Shown: positions 43,530 through 53,399, numbered from the stretch's first letter. The stretch: 64,000 nucleotides of DNA from Chitinophagaceae bacterium UBA7600 (GCA_002478885.1 DLKC01000028.1:1-64000), one strand, 5' to 3'. The notes: generated by a model not told the origin, from the sequence alone. A program made the numbers and translations.

Positions 43530-44621
43530 TTATTTTTTGTATTTCCTGATACCGAGAAATGGTTGCATGTAGGACGGCACCAATTGCCTTGGTTTTTCGT
43601 GTTTTACCATTTTGGGCCGTTGGTATTCGGTATAGTAAATGCGCAAAAGAATGATGAAAAAAGAAATGAGTAAAGGGCCATATATAAGCCCCGGTATGCC
43701 AAAATAGTTTAACCCAAGTATTACGCCGAGCACCGTTACGATCGGGTGAACATCGGCCATGCGTTTGGCGAGCAGAAATCTGATGACATTATCCATAGTG
43801 CCCAAGATAAGCAGGCCCCACACTGCAACAAAAATTCCTTGCCATACATTATCGGTAATTAAAAGATAAAGGGCAATTGGCGCCCAAATAATGCCGGTGC
43901 CAACAACAGGTATAATGGAGGAAAAACCACAAATAACACCCCAAAAACCGGCTTCATTAACGCCTGCAATTAAGAAACTCAAGTACCCGCAAACACCCTG
44001 CGCTACGGCGATCATCGGAATACCCACCGCATTACTGAACGTTTGTGCCACCAACTCGTTTCCGAAGATTTTAATTTTTTCGCTTTTGAAAGGAAGATAA
44101 AAGCGTATGGCTGCCTCCATTCTCCCGGTATTCTTTATCATAAAAAACAAAAAGAAATACATCATTATGATGGTGGTGAATAAGGTTAGGCCCTGGCTCA
44201 ATATGGAAGATAAAAATGTAGTGCCATAAGACTTCAACGCCTCAATATTGCCATCGGTAACAACCTGCATTCCAAACTGCTCATTTATATAGTCGCTGAC
44301 ATGTTTAACATTTTCAATAATCAAATGCGGGTTCGCAACTGCTGCGCTTATTTTTGAATAGAGTAGTGTTATGAACAGCGATATGGGCATTAATATCACA
44401 AAAAACGAAACAAATATTACCAGTAATGCAATATTTCCTTTTTTCCAACCTCTTCTTTTTATAAGTTTATCAACGGCCGGTTTGCTTAGTACATAAAATA
44501 TTATAGCAGACAAAAACGCAGTAAAAAATTGAATAAGACTAAATAATATAAAAATTCCCAAAGCCATTATAATGGCGAGAAAAAAGTATCGGTTAACTTT
44601 ATACTCATTATTTTTTTCCAT
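43530..44621 (-). CDS. AI-2E exporter family (PerM-like) membrane protein
   Basis: The 363-residue protein has about eight transmembrane segments. It matches the AI-2E_transport/UPF0118 family: FFLAIIMALGIFILFSLIQFFTAFLSAIIFYVLSKPAVDKLIKRRGWKKGNIA, the central VGIPMIAVAQGVCGYLSFLIAGVNEAGFWGVICGFSSIIPVVGTGIIWAPIALYLL, and HPIVTVLGVILGLNYFGIPGLIYGPLLIS. Members export small molecules, including autoinducer-2 in E. coli TqsA, or sodium/lithium. The substrate is not known here. It is divergent from the YtxH gene. Confidence 0.9.
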   Translation of the reverse strand: MEKNNEYKVNRYFFLAIIMALGIFILFSLIQFFTAFLSAIIFYVLSKPAVDKLIKRRGWKKGNIALLVIFVSFFVILMPISLFITLLYSKISAAVANPHLIIENVKHVSDYINEQFGMQVVTDGNIEALKSYGTTFLSSILSQGLTLFTTIIMMYFFLFFMIKNTGRMEAAIRFYLPFKSEKIKIFGNELVAQTFSNAVGIPMIAVAQGVCGYLSFLIAGVNEAGFWGVICGFSSIIPVVGTGIIWAPIALYLLITDNVWQGIFVAVWGLLILGTMDNVIRFLLAKRMADVHPIVTVLGVILGLNYFGIPGLIYGPLLISFFIILLRIYYTEYQRPKMVKHEKPRQLVPSYMQPFLGIRKYKK

Positions 44622-44649
44622 GACAGGTTTTTATAGCGTAGTGTTTTTC

Positions 44650-44657
44650 CAAAGGTA
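44650..44657 (-). promoter_or_regulatory. -7 box of the AI-2E-family gene
   Basis: TACCTTTG on the minus strand matches TAnnTTTG and lies 28 bases before the ATG at 44621. Confidence 0.5.
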
Positions 44658-44684
44658 TTGTTTCATTCTTTAAATTAAAGTAAT

Positions 44685-44942
44685 ATGACAGATAACCAAA
44701 AATTTCTCGCAGGCATTATTATTGGCGCAGCTGCGGGCACAGCCATCGCATTGTTTTTGCAGTCAGAAAAAGGCAAAGAGATGATGAGCGACGTAAAGGG
44801 CGCTGCCAATGATGCAGGCGATGCATTAAAGCAAAAGCTTGCCTCGTTCGATGAAGAAATAAGTTCCTTGTTAAAAAAGGGTAAAGAGTTTGTTGAAGAC
44901 CTGGAGGCAAAGGCTGCCAATAATACTGCTGTCAATGAGTAA
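44685..44942 (+). CDS. YtxH domain protein
   Basis: This 85-residue protein has one N-terminal transmembrane glycine-rich segment (FLAGIIIGAAAGTAIALFLQ) typical of YtxH, followed by SEKGKEMMSDVKGAANDAGDALKQKLASF, a long amphipathic helix. YtxH proteins are stress- or envelope-associated in Firmicutes and of unknown role here. It heads a trio with the holin-like gene and the next gene. A repeat arm separates it from the next gene. Confidence 0.82.
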   Translation: MTDNQKFLAGIIIGAAAGTAIALFLQSEKGKEMMSDVKGAANDAGDALKQKLASFDEEISSLLKKGKEFVEDLEAKAANNTAVNE

Positions 44943-44948
44943 TTATTT

Positions 44949-45004
44949 TTTATGGCCTGGGCTATAGTTTATAATGGCAGCTTCGTTGCGTCGCACGCTT
45001 CAAC
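44949..45004 (+). repeat. Intergenic repeat, single A-type arm (copy 17)
   Basis: The core TTGCGTCGCACGCTTCAAC is at 44986-45004 behind TTTATGGCCTGGGCTATAG and ATAATGGCAGCTTCG, a nearly complete outer arm. It begins just after the YtxH stop. Confidence 0.85.
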
Positions 45005-45073
45005 TTTGGCACCTGATGTAGCAAATTGCGGGATATATGCTCCGTCGAATTTTGAATCGCTAAAATCTTCGCT

Positions 45074-45460
45074 ATGGATCAACAACAGAACTTTTTCACC
45101 GAATCGCGGAAGAAGATCGAAGAATATGTAAACGACCGCATATTGCTTTTAAAGTTGCAATCCGCGGAAAAGATTTCGAAGATCGCCGCGGTAATGTTTA
45201 CTTTCCTTGTGCTTGCGCTACTTGCGTTCTTTATTTTGTTTTTTCTAAGCTTCATGGCAGGGCAGTATTTTGGCTCGCTTATGGGTAGCCTCTACGCGGG
45301 GTACGGAGTAGTAACACTGTTTTATGTTTTACTTTTTGTGGTGATAATCGGCGTTAGGAAAAAGTATATTGAAAAAAAGATTATCGACCTTATGATCAGT
45401 ATTTTCTTTGAAAAATCAAATGATGAAAATGAAACAGAAGCAGACGATACCGCGGAATAA
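45074..45460 (+). CDS. Phage-holin-family/Holin-X-like membrane protein
   Basis: This 128-residue protein has two transmembrane hairpins (IAAVMFTFLVLALLAFFILFFLSFMAGQYFG and YAGYGVVTLFYVLLFVVIIGVRKKYI) and acidic C-terminal tail, matching the Phage_holin_3_6 (Holin-X) family. These proteins are common in non-phage chromosomes next to YtxH genes, so a lytic role is not implied. Its 3' end overlaps the next gene by about 32-53 bases, indicating coupled translation. Confidence 0.8.
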   Translation: MDQQQNFFTESRKKIEEYVNDRILLLKLQSAEKISKIAAVMFTFLVLALLAFFILFFLSFMAGQYFGSLMGSLYAGYGVVTLFYVLLFVVIIGVRKKYIEKKIIDLMISIFFEKSNDENETEADDTAE

Positions 45461-45794
45461 AAGCCTTGCTCATATCAATAATCTCGAAGATTTGCAAGCG
45501 GAAATTAAAAGAGTAAAAGCCGGACTTAAAAATAAGCAGCAAGACCTCGAATTGCGTTGGCAGCGGCTGCCATCTGAAGCTATTAAGGCTACGTTGGGAA
45601 ATGCCGTGCCTTTCTTTCTTAACAATGCGGTGGCTTCCAAAACATGGGGGCTGGTGCGAAATGCCGGATCCTTGCTGTTTTCCGCGACCGGAAAAGGTCA
45701 GGGCGACCTTAAAAGCACATTGCTTAATTCTGCAAAACAGGTGGGATTATTTGCAGCTATCAGGGGATTGTATAATTTGTGGCGCAGAAAGTAA
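45429..45794 (+). CDS. Hypothetical protein overlapping the holin-like gene
   Basis: The chosen start at 45429 gives 121 residues. Clustered in-frame ATGs at 45408, 45420, 45423 and 45429 make the exact start uncertain. The protein has a charged coiled-coil-like region (NLEDLQAEIKRVKAGLKNKQQDLELRWQRLPSEAIKA) and a less polar C terminus ending GLFAAIRGLYNLWRRK that may sit at the membrane. I do not recognise a family. Overlap with the previous gene and shared strand mark the three as an operon. Confidence 0.75.
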   Translation: MKQKQTIPRNKSLAHINNLEDLQAEIKRVKAGLKNKQQDLELRWQRLPSEAIKATLGNAVPFFLNNAVASKTWGLVRNAGSLLFSATGKGQGDLKSTLLNSAKQVGLFAAIRGLYNLWRRK

Positions 45795-45899
45795 ACGACA
45801 TGACCAAAATGTAGGTGAGGCTGCGTTTTAAATATAACACGATAACGTTGGTATTTGGATGCAGACCAATGCAGCGGAATAGTAAATAACACGAACCGA

Positions 45900-48800
45900 T
45901 TGAAAAAAATCTTACGAAAAATTTTTAAAATAATCGCCTGGTGTTTGTTCAGTGTAGTTTTACTGCTGATACTCCTCGTTATTCTCATACAGATTCCCGC
46001 CGTACAGAATTATATAAAAACCAGGGTTGTGGCTTATCTCCAAAATACCCTGCACACAAAAGTTGAAATTGGAAATCTTGCAATAGATTTCCCTTCTAAT
46101 ATTTCCTTACAGAAGATTTATCTTGAAGATCAGCGAAAAGATACACTGCTAGCCTGCGAAAGTATTGAAGTAAATATTGCAATGCTTCAACTTATTTCCA
46201 GTAAGGTGGCGATAAGCAGTATTAACATAAACGGCCTGGCAGCTAATATATACCGGTTAAGCCCAGACACAAGCTTTAACTTTGATTATATCATTAATGC
46301 ATTCGTTCCTATTGATACGCTCACTGTCGCGCAAACAGAACCATCTTCATGGAAAATCAGTTTTGGAAATATTTCGTTGAATAGTATTCGTATAAAATAT
46401 GCTGATGATGTTTTGGGTTATAACGCGAGTTTAGGATTGAGTCATCTAAATACGGTAGTTAAAACTTTTGACCCGGTTATAGGTAAATACGATATTCCAA
46501 ACTTTCAAATCGACGGTGTTCAAAGCAATATAAAACAATATGCTCCTAAACTTTTTCTCCGCCCGGTGCCGCCTGCAAATACTACAACTTCGCCGCCGGT
46601 CAAGCTTTTTTTAAACAAAGTCGGTTTCCAGAATATTAATGTCGTTTATAATAATGAGGCTGGTAAAATGCTTGCGACACTCGGGCTCGATACACTTGGT
46701 ATTCTTGTCAATAAAATTGACATGGATAAGGCCGCGATAAACATTCAAAAACTGGATCTGCGAAATACTGCCGCAGCGGTTATGTTTGATAAAATGGAAA
46801 GGAGTTCAAAAGTTGTCGGTGCGATAAATGACAGTTCGCAAAAAAAAGCCCCGGAGTGGAAAGTTGAGATTGCTTCGATTGCATTAAATAATAACAGCCT
46901 AAAGTTTGACGATAATAATTTTCAAAAAGCAAAATCCGGACTCGACTACAATCACATACTGATTGATCCATTTAATGTAGCTGCAAAAAATTTAGCCTTG
47001 AGCAACGATGCTTATGCAGGCAACCTGGAGCATTTTTCTTTAAAGGAACAGAGTGGTTTTGAGGTAAAAAAGCTTCAGGGCGAGTTTGACTTTAGCGGCA
47101 CCGAAAGCTATTTGAAGAGTTTTTCACTGCAAACGAGTCATTCGAAGATTACCGCTTCCCTACATGCAACTTATGCGTCGACAAATGATTTTGTAGAAAA
47201 ACCCGGAAGAGTTCTGGCAGAAGTAAGTGTTGATACCGGGCTTCTGGCTGTGAACGACATTCTTTTGCTGCAGCCGGAACTGGCATCTGAACTCGATAGG
47301 TATAAAAACAGTACAATCAAATTGACGGTCAATGCAAAAGGCCTTCTTACGGATATCAATATTCCCGAGGTATCAGTTTCCGGTATAGGGAGTACTTCTT
47401 TTGCCTTCAATGGAAATATCAAGGGGTTGCCAGATCCACGAAGTGCGTTTTACAACATCAACATTGCAAAATTCGTCACAACGGGTAGGGATGTTCTTGG
47501 TTTTATTCCTCCTTCCACAATGCCTTCGTCCATCCGCATTCCAAAAATTATAACAGTCTCAGGTTATTTCAAAGGAACAGCAACGGCCTTTAATTCGAAG
47601 CTCGATTTAAAAACCTCAAATGGTGACGCAATTATCGGTTCAAAAATCAATACGAAAACTGAACAATTTCAGGTCGATGCAATGTTGAAGGCAGTAGATC
47701 TTGGTTATTTATTCAGTCAGGATACAGTGTTGGGTAAAGCAAGTATGGCTGTTAAGGTCAACGGAAGCGGCTACGATTACAAAAAGATGAAGGCAATGGT
47801 GACTGCAAGCGTTGCCACTGCATTTGTCAAAGGCTACGAGTACAGGTCCTTACAGCTAGATGGTAAAACTGACAATGGGCGTGCTGTGATCACCTCATCT
47901 ATTGATGATGAAAATTTAAAACTGTTGCTCAATGCCAATGCAGACGTATCGGAATTTTATCCATCGGTTAAAGTGTCTCTTCGGCTTGATACCGCTAATC
48001 TTCATGCTCTTCATTTGTATAATGATACGTTGGGTTTCAGCACAAATTTAGAGGCTGATTTTATCAGTACCAACCCCGACTCCCTCGTCGGCAACTTATT
48101 AATTGACCACTTAGCTTTGTACACAGCGGGTAAACACCTGGTCAGCGATTCTATTGCAGTACAAGCTTCAAATTCGTCATCTGTTCAATCTCTGAAATTA
48201 CAATCGGCCTTTGCCAAAGCAGACTGGATTGGCAAATACCGTTTAACAGAAGTGCCATTGGCAATGACTCACACGCTCGATCACTATTTTCATGTCGATG
48301 GGTTTAAAGACACGGCATTCACCGCGCAGCAATGGTCAGTTAATGTATCGCTCGATCCGCGATCAAAACCAATACTCGCCATTGTACCTGAACTCGACGG
48401 TTCAGACTCTGTCAGAGCTTTTGTTACCTACAACAGCAGCGACAATTTCCTTAATGCAATAATTGATGCACCGTCAGTTAAATACGCAGGGCAAACAATA
48501 GATTCATTGCAACTCAGGGCTGCCAGTGATAGCGATCGGATAAAATATACAGTAACTGCTGCGAGGGTTGGCCTGGCAGCAATTCATCTTTTTCAGCCAT
48601 CGCTTCATGGTTATGTAAAAAACAATAATCTTACTGCTAATATTAGGCTGAACGATCAAAATGGAAACGACCTTTACCGTATCGGAGCAACTTTGAATAA
48701 GCTGCCTGCCGGGCTGCGTTTAAGCTTCAATGCCGATAGCCTTTTGCTTAACCGAAACAATTGGCTAATGAGCGCAGATAATTTTATTGAATACGATTCC

Positions 48801-50867
48801 GCCGGCTTGCTTGTAAACAATTTTTTTATCAGTAGGGAGAACGAATCTATGAAAATTAACAGCATTGCTCCTGTACATGATGCGCCCATCGAAACGGATT
48901 TCACAAACTTTCGGATAAAGACACTCACAGAATTTAGTGGGAATGATTCTTTGGAAGTGGATGGATTGGTAAACGGCTCTGTTACTGTGCGTACTTTAAA
49001 GACTAACCCCCTTTTTACATCAGATATTAAGATAGAAAACCTGCAATATGTACAAGATACTATCGGTAACATCCTCGCCAGGATATCTAATCCCGACGAA
49101 CAGAATTTAATGGATACTATCAGCGTTTCCGGTTTTGATAACGATCTGTTGCTGACAGGAACTTATCGTATCAAAGACCAGAAACTCCGACAGCATTTGG
49201 CAATAAACAGGATTAACATGAAGCAGTTGGTGGTGTTTTCCGATGGCCAGGTTAAGGACGCTGATGGGTATTTAAAAGGACAAGTTAATATAACAGGTAA
49301 ATCAAAAGATTTATTGATCGCAGGCGATGTAAATTTTGACAACGCTTTTATTATTCCGGCCCTTCTCGGCGAACGGCTCAATCTTCCCGATGAAAAAATA
49401 ACCATGGACGATAAAGGCGTGCATTTTAACCAATATACTTTGAAAGACTCTGCCGGGAATAAAGCAATACTCAACGGCAGCCTCCTTGCAGCCGGCGCCG
49501 GCAATTATAATCTTGCACTCGATATTAATGCAGATGATTTTCGGTTGATAAATTCTACAAGAAAGGAGAATCCCGATTTTTATGGTAAGCTAAATATTGA
49601 TGCGGCAGTTAAATTAAGAGGCGATCTTCAAACGCCTGACGTTAATGCAACATTGAGGGTGAATAAACAAACAGATTTTACGGTGGTACTGCCCGACGTT
49701 AATCCCGAAGTGCAGGAAAGGGAAGGTGTTGTAAACTTCATCGACAGCCATAACCTGGTCGACACCACCGTCAATATTCAAAAAGACACGGTACCTTCTT
49801 TTAAAATGCTTGCCAAACTGAAACTTTCCACCAGTATTGAAACTGACTCCGCCGCACAATTTGCAGTCGTAATCGATGAACAAAACGGTGATGTGCTTAA
49901 AATCAAAGGTAATGCCGATCTCGCCACCACAATAGATGAAAACGGTAAGATGTCTCTTACCGGGACATATGAACTACAACAGGGTTCGTACCAGGTTACG
50001 CTTAGTGTGCTTAAACGAAAATTCGATATTCAAAAAGGAAGCACACTTACATGGGCAGGCGATCCTATGCATGCTAATGTTGACATTACTGCGGTTTATA
50101 GTTTAAAGGCTCCCACCATAGAATTAATGCAACAGGATCTCGCAGGAAAAACCGAGGAAGAAGCCAACAAATACAAAGAACGTTTACCAGTTTCAGTCTT
50201 GCTAAAAATGAAGGGCGATTTGCTTAAACCTGACATATCTTTCGATATAACTATTCCCGAAGACATTCAATCGAAGTGGGACGATGTGGAGTATCGGTTG
50301 AAACAACTACGCGGCAACGAATCAGATATGAGTAAACAGGTATTTGCCCTGCTATTGTTAAGCAGGTTTGTGGAAGAAGATCCAACCGCGCAATCGGCCG
50401 GAGGAACCACCGAAGGTCTCGTTCGGGAGAGTGTCAGCCGTTTACTCAGCGATCAGTTGAATACACTCGCCGGTAGCCTTGTAAAAGGCGTAGATCTTAA
50501 CGTAGATCTTAATTCAACTGAAGACTATACATCGGGTTCCCGGCAGTACCAGACCGATCTTAAAATAGGCGTTTCAAAAACGTTGCTTAACGACAGGCTG
50601 AAGGTAAATGTGGGCAGTAACTTTTTACTGGAGGGTGCCAATGCAAACCAATCCAGTTCCAACATTGCCGGCGACGTTGCTATCGACTATGCCCTATCTG
50701 CCGATGGTCGCTACCGCATTCGCGCTTATCGCAAAAATGAATATGAAGGCGCGGTAGAAGGCCAGATCGTTGAATCAGGGTTAACATTCATCATTACCAT
50801 AAATTTCAACCGGTTTAAAGAACTTTTTCAAAAGGATAAAACATCAGACAAAAAAGATCATAAATAA
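45900..50867 (+). CDS. tamB: TamB-like translocation/assembly protein (DUF490)
   Basis: This very long envelope protein (1655 residues) has an N-terminal transmembrane anchor (KIIAWCLFSVVLLLILLVILIQIPAVQNYIKTRV) and continuous beta-helix-like repeats through the periplasm. The C-terminal DUF490/TamB domain includes GTYELQQGSYQVTLSVLKRKFDIQKGSTLTWAGDPMHANVDITAVY and AFALLLLSRF. TamB spans the periplasm and helps TamA or move phospholipids to the outer membrane. No in-frame ATG precedes the anchor, so TTG 45900 (MKKILRKIFK if translated) is inferred. The partner gene follows directly. Confidence 0.9.
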   Translation: MKKILRKIFKIIAWCLFSVVLLLILLVILIQIPAVQNYIKTRVVAYLQNTLHTKVEIGNLAIDFPSNISLQKIYLEDQRKDTLLACESIEVNIAMLQLISSKVAISSININGLAANIYRLSPDTSFNFDYIINAFVPIDTLTVAQTEPSSWKISFGNISLNSIRIKYADDVLGYNASLGLSHLNTVVKTFDPVIGKYDIPNFQIDGVQSNIKQYAPKLFLRPVPPANTTTSPPVKLFLNKVGFQNINVVYNNEAGKMLATLGLDTLGILVNKIDMDKAAINIQKLDLRNTAAAVMFDKMERSSKVVGAINDSSQKKAPEWKVEIASIALNNNSLKFDDNNFQKAKSGLDYNHILIDPFNVAAKNLALSNDAYAGNLEHFSLKEQSGFEVKKLQGEFDFSGTESYLKSFSLQTSHSKITASLHATYASTNDFVEKPGRVLAEVSVDTGLLAVNDILLLQPELASELDRYKNSTIKLTVNAKGLLTDINIPEVSVSGIGSTSFAFNGNIKGLPDPRSAFYNINIAKFVTTGRDVLGFIPPSTMPSSIRIPKIITVSGYFKGTATAFNSKLDLKTSNGDAIIGSKINTKTEQFQVDAMLKAVDLGYLFSQDTVLGKASMAVKVNGSGYDYKKMKAMVTASVATAFVKGYEYRSLQLDGKTDNGRAVITSSIDDENLKLLLNANADVSEFYPSVKVSLRLDTANLHALHLYNDTLGFSTNLEADFISTNPDSLVGNLLIDHLALYTAGKHLVSDSIAVQASNSSSVQSLKLQSAFAKADWIGKYRLTEVPLAMTHTLDHYFHVDGFKDTAFTAQQWSVNVSLDPRSKPILAIVPELDGSDSVRAFVTYNSSDNFLNAIIDAPSVKYAGQTIDSLQLRAASDSDRIKYTVTAARVGLAAIHLFQPSLHGYVKNNNLTANIRLNDQNGNDLYRIGATLNKLPAGLRLSFNADSLLLNRNNWLMSADNFIEYDSAGLLVNNFFISRENESMKINSIAPVHDAPIETDFTNFRIKTLTEFSGNDSLEVDGLVNGSVTVRTLKTNPLFTSDIKIENLQYVQDTIGNILARISNPDEQNLMDTISVSGFDNDLLLTGTYRIKDQKLRQHLAINRINMKQLVVFSDGQVKDADGYLKGQVNITGKSKDLLIAGDVNFDNAFIIPALLGERLNLPDEKITMDDKGVHFNQYTLKDSAGNKAILNGSLLAAGAGNYNLALDINADDFRLINSTRKENPDFYGKLNIDAAVKLRGDLQTPDVNATLRVNKQTDFTVVLPDVNPEVQEREGVVNFIDSHNLVDTTVNIQKDTVPSFKMLAKLKLSTSIETDSAAQFAVVIDEQNGDVLKIKGNADLATTIDENGKMSLTGTYELQQGSYQVTLSVLKRKFDIQKGSTLTWAGDPMHANVDITAVYSLKAPTIELMQQDLAGKTEEEANKYKERLPVSVLLKMKGDLLKPDISFDITIPEDIQSKWDDVEYRLKQLRGNESDMSKQVFALLLLSRFVEEDPTAQSAGGTTEGLVRESVSRLLSDQLNTLAGSLVKGVDLNVDLNSTEDYTSGSRQYQTDLKIGVSKTLLNDRLKVNVGSNFLLEGANANQSSSNIAGDVAIDYALSADGRYRIRAYRKNEYEGAVEGQIVESGLTFIITINFNRFKELFQKDKTSDKKDHK

Positions 50868-51010
50868 TGGGCCTGGCAGTTGCACATATATTAAGCTCTA
50901 CTTGCGTCGCACTCTTGTACGGCACTGCAACAGGCATCATATTTATTTTGCTGTATAAAAAAATAACAGCCTCAGCAAAGAACAGTAAGCTGAACGGAGC
51001 GTCGCAAGCA
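50868..51010. repeat. Paired repeat element in the tamB-tamL junction, A arm left and C arm right (copy 18)
   Basis: The outer end ATGGGCCTGGCAG starts right after the tamB stop. The A core TTGCGTCGCACTCTTGTAC is at 50902-50920. The C core GGAGCGTCGCAAGCAA is at 50996-51011 and its last base is the A of the chosen tamL ATG. The distance between cores is 75 bases. Confidence 0.8.
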
Positions 51011-53362
51011 ATGTCGCATATTGATATCGCGCCGGTAAACAAATTTTTCTTAACCTTAAAGCGGAAAATATTACTTCGGCGCAACTTTTTGTTTCTCCTA
51101 TCAATGATCGTTTTGTTTGCATCATGCAATACCACAAAACACTTACCGCAGGGTGAAGCCTTGTATGAGGGCTCACGTATAAAGTTTTTGGGAAAAGACA
51201 GCGCAAAGAATGAAACGAAGGGTTTAAAGGAGGAGCTTGGCGCTTTGCTTAGGCCCATACCGAATAAGCATGTAGCCGGGCTTAATACAGATGTAATGTT
51301 GTATAACCTTTTTTACACCGAAAAGGAAAAGGGCTTTGGTGGGTGGTTACATAAAAAGGTAGGCATGCCTCCGGTTTTGGCAAGCAGCGTTGATATTGAC
51401 CAGAACAAAAAGCTGCTGGAAAACCGATTGGAGAATCGCGGATTTTTTAAAGCATCAGTAAGAGCCGATACCATGGTGAAAGACAAAAAAATGCATGCTG
51501 TATATACCGCGTCATTGGGTGGACGCTACAGGTTTCGTAATGTAAGTGTTACGCCAGACACAGGTGTTATGTATAACCTTTTAAAAACAATCAACACTGC
51601 TTCTTTGCTCACTCCCGGCAGCTTTTATAATCTCGACAATGTAAAAGCCGAACGAACAAGAATAGACTCAAAGCTGAAACAAAGAGGTTATTATTATTTT
51701 AACCCCGATTTTCTTATTGCCGATGCGGATACAACTGTCGGCAATCATTTAATTGATGTTAACTGGCGCGTAAAAAAGGAAGTGCCTGCAAGAGCAAAAG
51801 ATCAGTACCAAATAAATGATGTGGTTATTTATGCAGACTATAATCCTAAAGATAGTAGTTCTGTAAAAGATTCAGCTTACAGTTACAAGGGTTTTACGGT
51901 AATTGATCCACAAAAAAAATACAGGCCCATTGTTTTCTCCAATACGATCGTTTTAAAAAAAGGAGACCTGTATAATATTAATGCGCATAACCAATCATTA
52001 AGCAGGCTGGTAAGTCTCGGTATTTACAAATTTGTAAGAGTGCATTTTGAAGAAACAGATACTGCTGATCCCAGAAAACTGAATGCCTACTACTATCTTT
52101 CAGCTGCTACGCGCAATTCGCTACGGTTCGAAGTATCCGGGCTTACCAAATCAAACAACTCAAACGGTGGAGAGATAAAATTAAGCTGGGGAATGCGCAA
52201 TATTTTCAACGGAGGTGAGTTATTCAATATAAGTGTGTACGGTGGTTTAGAGCGGCAGGTACAATCGCAATCAGAAAGTGTAAAAACAGACAGGGCTGGT
52301 ATAGACTTCGACTTACTTATTCCAAGACTCATCCCCAGTTTACCCGTAAAAATCAGTGGAAGTTATTTACCAAAGACAGCTATTAACGCGGGTTATGAGC
52401 TATTCAACCGAACAACTCAATATACCCTTAGTTCGGCAAAAGCAAGCTATGGCTACACATGGAAAAGAAAAATAACCCAGCAAAACCAGTTGAGGCTGCT
52501 TTCAGTGAATTTTGTAAGGCCAACTAATATCACGGAAGAATACCAGCAACAGCTCGACACGAATATCACGCTGGCACGCAGTATAGAAAAACAGTTCATT
52601 TTTGGAACTATTTTTAACTACAACTACAACTCATTGTTAAGACCTGGCAACAGAAAAAACGACTTTTATTTTAACGGTAGCGTTGATCTTGCCGGTAATA
52701 TTATCGGCCTTTTCTTAAAAGGCAATCAAAAAGAAGGTAACCCTGTAAATATTTTTGGTGTGCCTTACTCACAATATGTAAGACTGGAGGCAGATTTCAG
52801 GCACTATCACAAAATAACGAAAACAACAGTGTTGGCGAGCCGCTTCAATGCTGGTATTGGTTATGCATACGGCAATAGTTTAACCATGCCCTTCATCAAA
52901 GAGTTTTTCTCCGGTGGCGCAACAAGCATTCGTGCGTTTAGGGCAAGATCGGTTGGCCCGGGAACTTATTATGGAGGCAATCCACAGGTCGAGGGCTTTT
53001 TGCCGGATCAGCCAGGCGATATAAAGCTGGAAGCAAATACCGAGTTGCGTGCAAAACTGTTTTCATATTTATATGGCGCCGTATTCGTAGATGCCGGCAA
53101 TGTCTGGCTGGTAAGAGCAGATTCGGCAAGGCCCGGCGGCAAATTTTCAAAATCATTTTTAAAAGAAGTTGCTATGGGCACCGGTGTAGGGCTAAGGCTC
53201 GATGTGAGTTTTTTCGTGGTCAGGTTAGACGTTGCTTTCCCAATCAGAAAGCCATGGAATGCAGAAGGCGACAGGTGGGTATTTGATAAAATTGCTTTCG
53301 GAAGTTCAGATTGGGTAAAAGAAAACCTCGTTTACAACATTGCTATCGGTTATCCTTTTTAA
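51011..53362 (+). CDS. tamL: TamL/BamA-family outer-membrane protein (lipoprotein)
   Basis: This 783-residue Omp85 protein starts with a hydrophobic segment and lipobox FASC (Cys39), after which comes NTTKHLPQGEALYEGS. This matches TamL, the Bacteroidota lipoprotein replacing TamA. POTRA-like domains span about 45-350, then a C-terminal 16-strand barrel with the G-G/A motifs and FFSGGATSIRAFRARSVGPGTYYGG (lid/L6 VRGF-like loop reads IRAFRAR). It ends with aromatic residue Phe. Together with TamB it inserts outer-membrane proteins or lipids. The frame is open upstream into tamB, through a repeat; ATG 51011 is chosen. Confidence 0.9.
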   Translation: MSHIDIAPVNKFFLTLKRKILLRRNFLFLLSMIVLFASCNTTKHLPQGEALYEGSRIKFLGKDSAKNETKGLKEELGALLRPIPNKHVAGLNTDVMLYNLFYTEKEKGFGGWLHKKVGMPPVLASSVDIDQNKKLLENRLENRGFFKASVRADTMVKDKKMHAVYTASLGGRYRFRNVSVTPDTGVMYNLLKTINTASLLTPGSFYNLDNVKAERTRIDSKLKQRGYYYFNPDFLIADADTTVGNHLIDVNWRVKKEVPARAKDQYQINDVVIYADYNPKDSSSVKDSAYSYKGFTVIDPQKKYRPIVFSNTIVLKKGDLYNINAHNQSLSRLVSLGIYKFVRVHFEETDTADPRKLNAYYYLSAATRNSLRFEVSGLTKSNNSNGGEIKLSWGMRNIFNGGELFNISVYGGLERQVQSQSESVKTDRAGIDFDLLIPRLIPSLPVKISGSYLPKTAINAGYELFNRTTQYTLSSAKASYGYTWKRKITQQNQLRLLSVNFVRPTNITEEYQQQLDTNITLARSIEKQFIFGTIFNYNYNSLLRPGNRKNDFYFNGSVDLAGNIIGLFLKGNQKEGNPVNIFGVPYSQYVRLEADFRHYHKITKTTVLASRFNAGIGYAYGNSLTMPFIKEFFSGGATSIRAFRARSVGPGTYYGGNPQVEGFLPDQPGDIKLEANTELRAKLFSYLYGAVFVDAGNVWLVRADSARPGGKFSKSFLKEVAMGTGVGLRLDVSFFVVRLDVAFPIRKPWNAEGDRWVFDKIAFGSSDWVKENLVYNIAIGYPF

Positions 53363-53399
53363 AAGGAGAATATTGAATCTCGCATTTATTTTTCAATTA

